Assembly (NCBI GenBank): GCA_949126835.1
Contig: OX421494.1
Span: 1,798,001-1,862,000 of the forward strand
Direction of reading: 5' to 3'
Length of the DNA: 64,000 bases
Source of the DNA: Anisus vortex
Taxonomy: Eukaryota; Mollusca; Gastropoda; Planorbidae
The translations under genes and the position numbers were made by a program. Every line of letters starts with the position of its first letter. The first letter of the stretch is position 1. Of this stretch, positions 27,901 to 36,900 are shown in pieces. The notes under the pieces are model-generated. The model saw only the letters and a program-made list of their open reading frames with translations, was not told where the DNA came from and ran no database searches.

Positions 27901-30900
27901 CCTGAATAGCTTCAAACAGGTGAGGAGGAAGGGGCCAGGTCCACTGACCGCCACGTGACCTGTACACACAGACAACTCAAGACCAGAGGCTGAACACGTT
28001 TAGGACACACAACAAAACATTTTTTTCCATCCGCAAAAAAATAAATAATTGGTACTGAACTTGCTGCAAATTGATATTAGATCTAGCCTTTTAGTAATTG
28101 TAGAAAAGGTTCCCAATGTTCTTATACATTATAGACGCTCCTTCTATAAAGAAGATTATTGCGTCCTGTGCTCATCCGTGGTTTGAGTCTAGTCCTGCAT
28201 TTCTATAACTGTTGTTTAAACCCAATGTCTATGTTACAGGCAATAATTACTATAAAAAAAATGATACCAACTCTGATAGTTTACTATTTTGACCTCCTAC
28301 TGAGACATAGGCCCTAAAAATTACAGCCTATAGTTGAGTGTGTCTCTACCAGAATGCTAAGGATTGAAACAAAGAAACAATTAAGTGATTACATTGATCT
28401 GCCTGCTATGATCATTACTACTTTTCACCCTCGTCTCCACCTCATTGTATTTACAAATCCTTGCCTCGGTAGCGGTGAAGAGAGTCATTGTCTATATTCT
28501 ACTCAAGTTGTCTCTTCGAGGAGGTAGACCTAGACTCTAGGGGACTACTCAATTATTGGAGTTGGGGCAGATTTTTTGGAACGGAAGACATGATAATTAC
28601 TGTTTACTATTTATTTGATTCTAGTTGATGTTCTCATGACTTTATATAGTTTACTTTTCTTTAAAGTGAAGACTAAAAAAAAAAGAATACGCTTGGGAAA
28701 TAACTCCAGACTAAAGTTGTACAAAAAAAGGCGTATAGAGGAATACATTATGGCTGGGGGGTGTCATAGAATAGCTCAACACACCTACACTCTTCTGTTT
28801 CATATTCGCCTTTTTTGCGCTCACGCTCCAGGGCCACATCTATTTTTAACTCATAGAGGTAAGGGGTGATGCCCTATCACCCCTCCTCCCAAAACCCCGC
28901 GGTTATCACCTCCACAGCCAGAGGCGCACCCCCCCCCCCTTGATGCCGTATCAGGTTCCAGTTGTACTAGAGGCGGCAACAACAATGGTCACTGGTGAAA
29001 GAATGGGTTTTGTGAAAAGGATACTGTGGATCTCTGACGGTCAAAATTCGGACCTTCTCATTGGTCAGAGTGAGGACAGGTGGCCAGGGTGAGAAGAAAA
29101 GGGTGACCGGGATTGTACATGAATAATACATAGAGGCGTTAGTGCCGAGCCTCCCTGCTAGCAACTAAAGCCGATGCTTTGTAGAGGAACACGGGATGAA
29201 CACGGGATGAACAACAGGACAGAGGACAACTACAGTACTATTGCAAGGAAAGGGGGGGAGGAATTGCCCGTTTCACCTGTTAGATTGGACTTGTCATTTA
29301 TCAAGTTTTAACGACGCCAATATTTCAACCTGTAACCTGAACTCAAGAGGTCACAGAGCCCCACCCACCCTCTTTAAAAAAAACAAATGACACACTTTTA
29401 AGGAAAACTTGAGCAACAACAAGAAGTCCCAAGCTGTGTTTTACACAGTCACTGCTCGAATACCTATATTTCTGCAATCGGTAAAATCCGAACTTCTATA
29501 TGTTAGCACTTATAAGAAGAAGAGTTGTTGTTAAAAAAATTTTTGTGGCCATTAAAAACTTTGAGCCAAAATTTAAAAAAATTAATGCCAAATCTAAAAA
29601 CGAAAGTAAAGATAATTATAAATCTCCTTTCTAAAGTTAAAAAAAGGTTTTATATAATATCAAAACAAAACAATTTAAACACGTAGCCTCCATATTTTGA
29701 AAGTCTTTGTATCATATTGTATGACTAGTAGTAGTGGTCTAGTTTACTGAATGAATTTATAATAGCCTACTAGTTCAGAATAATTGTAGGCCTATTTAAT
29801 TTTTCAACTCGTGCACAGTCCAGACCGAAATAGACACACAGTCTAAACTCTAGGCACATGACCACTGTCCACCTATAGATGTGTTCAAATGCCCATATGA
29901 TTATAGACACAGCTGGTTGGGGAGAAAAAAAATAGATGCAAGCACCGTTTTTTTACTATATAACCTATATTAAGAACACACGGCGCTTTGTTTTCAGTTT
30001 TTAAACTTCTACAGATTCAAGAACCATAGAGATAAAGACTCTAAACTCTAGGTATATGAAGATTGCCCACTCACACATGAGTCCAAATGCCCAATTCATT
30101 TTTGCCAAAGCTAGATTACGCTACAAAAATTATTAGCGACAAGCACCGTTTTTTTACTATATAAAGCCTATTAAAAAACTAATTATATTAAACTTCATAT
30201 ATATATAGTTTAGGGCTGTCTATTTCAATTAAAGTTAATATATATAGGTTAGGGCTGTATTTTATTATTATTATAATTCCCCATGCCAAACTGGCAAATA
30301 AATGTTGTTATTGCCAACTCTTATATAGACCTTTTCATTTTATTAATTATTCCAAAAAAGAGGTCAATGTCCACGCATGCGCAGTCGCTAGGGGGCAGAA
30401 GTTGTCAATAAAACCTTCTTCGCCTTTGTTATTTTACTGGGGGCCTAGTGGTTTTTAGACGTAATTATATTAGCTATTCATTTTACAAAAAAAACTAATT
30501 CATAAAAACTTTATACCCAGAAGCTAGGGAGCGAACTGTAATTTTCTTTTACCTTTTGAACCAGTTTTTAACCCAAAAAACATTTATTATACATTCTAGG
30601 CCTAATGCGTCTATGGTTACCATGTCACCATGTTAATAGGCCTACAGATTGGCGTCGAGCGATCAGTAAATCGTCTTTAAGCATAGGTACAAATAAAATT
30701 TAACATAGTTATATATTTATAAAGCTTTGTTTGTGTTGAAGTATCAACGCGTAGGCTATATTGTATTAAGTTATTATTTGTAGCAATGGAAATCGTAACT
30801 TTTAATTATTATTTTTTTTATCGTTCTATTTCGATGTCACAAAAGAACCTTGAAAAGCCAAAGTAAGCTCATCACAGTTTGATTCTGAAAAGGCCTAGGT

Positions 30901-33900
30901 CTATGTCCCATAGGGTCATAGGCCTATGCTATTGTTTGACTTGTTCTGGGGTTTTATCGTTAAAATATTGTATGTAGAAGTAGTTAAGCGGGATTATAAC
31001 ATATTAGTAGGCCTAGACCTAGCTATAAGCCTATAGCCGCCTATAATAGCATATCGAATCGGTCTATCACATATAGTTTACTATAATAGGCCTAATTATT
31101 AGCCTGCCTATAGGCCTAGGCCTATTACTATTAGCCTATTAGTACATTAGCCTATTATAGTAGCCTAAAGGTTATAAGCTCAAACAGTTTAAACTATTAA
31201 ACAATTGAAAATATTAACTATTTACTATAGAAAAGTGTTGATTAACCGATTGCGATTGCATGAAATAATTAAGCGAATATGAAGGTAGGCTATGCTATAT
31301 ATTTGATATTTGCAAACTGGTGCGTGTTTTCTTCATGAATTTTTAGTTATAGGCCTGTTATTGAATAATATTTCATGCATAGGACTAATGAAATGACAAT
31401 AAGTCACAATATGAATAGGCCTATATTATCCTATAGGCCCCCTATATCTATATCTAGGCTATAATATATATCATATTCAATATGGAAAACATAGGCCTAC
31501 GCCGACATACGGTCATAGGCCCGACTATACGACATAGGCCTATATATATATATTAGCCTCTTCCTACGAACAATATATATTTTTTTTAAGTTTAACATAA
31601 TATTTGCTATGGCTATGGTTTTTATATTCGTGAAGATGCATCAGCTCTTATGCGTCTGTCTCTATCAAACATTCAACATGAAATATATCTAGAATTATAT
31701 TTGCCTTTTTATTAATCAAAACGAGCGATCTAGGTCTAGGGCTAAGTTAAGCAATAGCTTGAATAGCCTACAGTAATAAAAGCATTATAGGCCTAATTAT
31801 TTTTTTTTCGATACAAAACTAGTTCTAAACGTAATTTTTTTTTTTACATTGATTCTCATTGAAGAAACTCAACAAAAAGTAATGACACAGTGATCACGAT
31901 AGAATCGACCATAATATTAAGGTCCAAAGCATAGAGTCCAGGTCTAAAAAAAAATTTCTTTAAAAAATAAAGAAGCTCTAAACGTTATTTTTTTAACAAT
32001 TCTTTTCCTAGGTTCTTAGTTTAAGATCTCCATGTGTTTTTATGGTTTAAAGTTCAAAAACAACTATAATAACATTAAAAACCCCCAACACCTTTAGTAA
32101 AATAATATATGGAAAGAAGGAACAAAAATCTTTGTGCCCCCAAAAGAAAATATATGTCAGTGAGTCTCAAGGGCACGCCCCTTTTCCGGGGTCAAACTAA
32201 AAAGGTCTATAGTGAAATCTGTCACATATAGAAGTTCGGATTTTACCGAAATTATATACCGTATTAATCCTTTCTGGGGGAGGGGGGAAGCCATTTTAGA
32301 TACTCATTTGTGAGAATCAGGTTTCTGTTTTACATATTATGAGCCATTGAACACTTTTTTCTCTCGACCACAATTGATATTCTTTTAACATTGTTTATAT
32401 TTCTCTCAATATATATATGAAAATAATATTTATAAACACGTTCAAATTATCACATTTCTTAAATGTCTGATCCCTTCGAGGCTATAAAATGGGGTCAACA
32501 GTGGTCTAAAGTCCACAGTCCACATTTATTTCATGAGCAAGGTAAAAATGTTCCTTGATAGAAAATTATTTTTAAAAAGCACTTTGATTTTTGAAACTCC
32601 ATAAAAGGATGTGATTAATTAGCGTGATTAAATAACAAGCCATCGTGTCACACGTCTGAGTAGAGATTAAACTATCTCTCGTGGCCACTTATACATAAAC
32701 TTTGTTCAATTATTAATTTTCTTGCAAAATGTCAAACAGGACTGACCAACACAATTATGTTATAAAATTGACTCTACACGAAATATAGCGTGGAAAGGTA
32801 ATGACGAATTTATGACCGCAGAATGTGAGAAACACATAAATGAAGTAGCCTCGTTTTGAAATGCGGCCAAAAATAAAATTATGTGTGTGTAAATGACAAG
32901 TATCTGCACAAAGTATATAAATACATGTGTTATGTATTATAAGCATCATTTAGTGTAAATATAACAAATGCAATTAATATAAATTAAATGTTTAAACTTT
33001 ATAATTTCATTACACAGTTAGGACTTATAATGTGTGTAGTTAGTAATACTATATAGCAGGCGTTACCAAATTGAAATGCACATTAAAGGTAGTGTGTGAC
33101 TTCTAGTAATGTCCTGCGCTATTCACGTATCGTTGTGAATCATATGGGAAGGGGGGAGACATGCTCACAAGAAGGTGGCTAATATTACATGGACACACCC
33201 CTATCAGTAATGGGGTGAAAAGGAGGGGGGGGGGTCGGGTCTACAGTCTACACCTGTATAGGTCAGATTTCCAGGTTTCCGATGTGAGTCACAGCAAACA
33301 GCTAGTCCGCGAGCTCGGTAGACTTGTCACAGATGGCGGCGCTCAACTCAGCAGTAGCCGGCTGTGGCAGTTGACATCACCAAACGATTGACGTAACAAA
33401 TATATGTCGGCCATCATTCTTAGTTTTTGTTGTTAACACTGCGCAGTGACTTATAAACTTATGACGTAGCTTATTGGTTTAGTTGTTTTTTTTAATTTAA
33501 CCGGGGCAGAACGAAAGGGTTTTAATGGAAAACAACAAGATAACGAAATAAAAAGAAAAATATTAGAACGTGTGCATTTAGATCTCTCCAGTGTTAAACG
33601 ACCAGGTAAATGGTGAATGTTCTATAAGAAAGGGAAAAGTTACCTTCAAAAATATTTTAAGGATCGGTTAATGAATTACACACTTTTACAATAAATCACC
33701 TGTCATGACCACTTTTTTTTACCTTTTAATTTTTTTGTGTGAGAGCAGTCATGGAATTCATATCCCGTGTCTTTTGTGAAGCACTAGATCTATAAGAACT
33801 TACAACTTACCCTTACCACGGTATACATGAACATAACCTAATTATAATATGGCATGTATTCCATTATTCTAAGAAGTAACGACATTTCATCTCGAAGAGG

Positions 33901-36900
33901 CAGATATATCATCATCATCATCAACAATCCTTTAACCGTTGTGGTCGTTAGGGGAAGCGAATGGACACCTCAGCAGTCCACTTTCTCCACTTTCGCCTAT
34001 CTTGAGCGGCTGTCAATAGTTCAGTCAACTGCAGCCCTGTCCAACCTTTTTTTTTATTGTCGAACCAGCATTTCCACTGACGGCCTCTCCGACGCCCACC
34101 ATCTGCAGTGCCTTGGAGGATTGTTTTTTTTGGCAGTTTAATATGCCGCACCACATGACCGAACCATGTCAGCATACGCAGATATATAGACCGGTACTAA
34201 TAGTTTATTGTAATCATTAGCTCCGGGCCGTCCGGGATATAAGCCAGATACCATTATGTATACATGGGTGATGAAGTGACAGTGTCAACCTAACAATTTC
34301 AACGCATAATTAAACGTATTCTGTGTATCGACAGGTTGTATATTTTTAGCTAGAAATATGAATGAAGTTTTATTCAATGTCAAATTAAATATTCATGTGA
34401 ACTTCCTATCCGTGAGTTATGGCAAGAGGCATATTTGAATAATGTAAACTTTTAGAAGACAAACATTTTTTTACATTTTTAAAAGCAGAAAAAAAAAGTC
34501 AAATTTAATGTGAAGTCATAAGGTTAAACAATAAACACGAAACAGGAAAGACATAACAACGTTATGCAACTAAACGATACCATTTGGGAACCCGGTGGGA
34601 TACATTTTATGGTGATCATAAAACCGGAGACACCGATAAGCTAATTATAAAAAAGAACGAGAAGGTGATCGCTGATTGGCTGCAATAGGATGACTTACAC
34701 ACTGCACGTGATGTCGCGTTCGATGCATGTGCAGTAAAAAAAAAAGTGGGAAAAATAAAACAAACAAATCTTGAGTTGGCAACAGATTTTGTCAACAAAC
34801 TATTTTCTATGTTTTGCCATATTATATCCATGGCTACTAGATAAACCTAATTTTAAGTAAAAGACAACTCTGGCCGGGAATAAAATATTTCGTTCGACGT
34901 AGTCTAGAAAAAAATTCAAGATGGAAGATATCCCCGGGCCGCCACGCAGAGCGGTGATGAAACTATTTGGAGATAAGATCGGGGGTCTGTTTCGTCAAAG
35001 AGAAAGTTTCAAAATGGACCACACACAAAAAGAGATACTCTGGTTTGCAAAACTCAAACAATCAAAATATGCTTAAGACTTGAATGCTAATCTAGACCAC
35101 AGAGTGTCGTTACCCTGAAGAAAAGATATGGTCAAAGAAATATAAAGTGGACTTTAAAAGCCAAGGGAGGGGGGATGTTTTATTTGGTCAACTTTAGGCT
35201 CTTTTGATCTCCGGACTTAGCAAGCACACACACACAGAGGGAGGAAGAGGGGAGAGGGCGCCTTTTGTCCAACACAACCTCTAATGTCCAGCTGGTCAGC
35301 ATGGTGGGTAAACATTACTCCGGCGGCCCCTTCAACCAGTGGTCAGCGTTAATACGGCGTGACGCCATAGGCAACAAAAAATCGAACTAACAAACCAATT
35401 CAGCCCCCTCCCGCCCCGATTGACCACTTATCTAGACAATACATCCTTGGCCCCCAACAATCGACCACTTACCTAGACACTACATCATTGTCTAATTATT
35501 GTCCATGTAATCAATATTTACCAGGTGAAATCTGGGAGTTGTAATTGGTTGTATAGAGAGACTTGGTGGACCACATTAACTACAAAAAGAGGTTGAACAA
35601 AGAGAAAGTAAGTCTATCTTTGAAGTTTGGGAATTCCCAATCTAATCTTTCAAAACTCTAAAGAGTTTCGGCTTTGTATTGTGTAGTTTGTATGTTCTAT
35701 TTAGTCGAATACATTTTGGGAGATCTTTGTGATACCAACATTGGTCTATCCAAGAACAACCAGCAGTGTTGAGAAAAAAAGAAAACATTTACAATGAGTG
35801 AATTAGCTGCTGTACATTGTATAGGCCTATCTTTATTTAAATGAGAAGAGGCCGAAGTAAAAGTTAAATCCGTGAGACCTTGAAGCGCCCATTAGTGGGA
35901 GGGGTCGGAAATTCCGAGCCAAATGTTTAGAAAAGGAAGAAGGGCGATGACATGTTTGTAATGAGCTGTCAATGGGCTTGACTTCCACAAGTTTATTTTT
36001 TCTTCTTGGTCTTGTAGATGAAGAGCCCAGGCATTTTGCGTTGGTCAATTCATGCTGACCAAACGCCCTCTTTTTTTCTCTCTCCTGAAATTCCTCAAAC
36101 AACATTTCTAGCCTAAGGACGCCAAACTGCAGCCCCTTGCAGAGTACAGGACAGAGTTAAGAGGGTGAAACAACACGAAGAGACCACCACAGAGAGTCAA
36201 CAAGTCTTGAGACATTTATTGAAACGTCGTCGGAAACATCAAGATTGTTTTTTAAACTCATTTTAAAAGAAGGATAAATAGAACAAGAATTTAGAGGGGG
36301 GGGGGGGGGCATTAAATTGACCAAAACGTCTGGACATAGACAAACAGTTGGTTTCTTTAACAAACTAGGTCACAAACTGATCTGTGCTATGGGTAGAACA
36401 GTCAGGCCTGGCTGTGTATGACAACAATCAAAACGGCTTCCCTTGTGCAGGAGGGGTAAACAATAAAAAACGAGGAGAGAAGGAAGTGGAGAAGATTTAA
36501 CGAAACAAAATAATGGTCCTTGTTCTTAAGTTGTTTCTTTGTTGGTTGTTGTTTGTTTTTTTAATAAAAAAAAAATATTCGAGGAAGATCAAACATTTCT
36601 TTTCAAGCAAAACTCCTTGTTACCTTGTAGTTGTTCTATACATTGAAGTGTTTCCACGACCCAAACCCATAATATCCTGTGAAGGTACAACTATAAAAAA
36701 ACCAACAAAACTTCAATAATTGTCAAATAAATATACAAGTATACTCTTACCTGCACTGCACTATTGACGAAACAGTTGTTCTCACCAGGGGCGTTACGCA
36801 GACCTTTGGCGGAGGAAAACGCAATACTGTTGTGTTTATCCCAGGTGTCGAAAAACGGATTCGGCCCGTTGGAGGGCATCATGGTGTCCAGTTCGTCCGT

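Larger units (their letters stand above)
29479..32248. mobile_element. 25-bp inverted-repeat pair, possible degenerate DNA transposon
   Basis: Bases 29479-29503 (CGGTAAAATCCGAACTTC...) are a perfect 25-bp inverted match to 32224-32248. The arms are 2.77 kb apart. There is no sizeable open frame between them and no clear target-site duplication. It could be one decayed transposon or two MITE ends in opposite orientation. Confidence 0.4.
15607..36750. other. Intron 1 of USP54-like gene (21.1 kb)
   Basis: The largest intron. It contains the repeats and element relics listed separately. The stretches 16.1-19.3, 23.7-25.2, 25.4-28.1, 32.3-33.1 and 35.1-36.7 kb show only AT-rich unique sequence, G/C homopolymers and short microsatellites. 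I saw no nested gene that I can support; a 51-codon frame at 34921 is noted separately. Confidence 0.8.

Noticed and set aside
33290..33390. CpG-richer patch with ATGGCGGCGCTC as a possible first exon
   Set aside because: Frame is only 13 codons from that ATG; no donor or partner exon could be supported.
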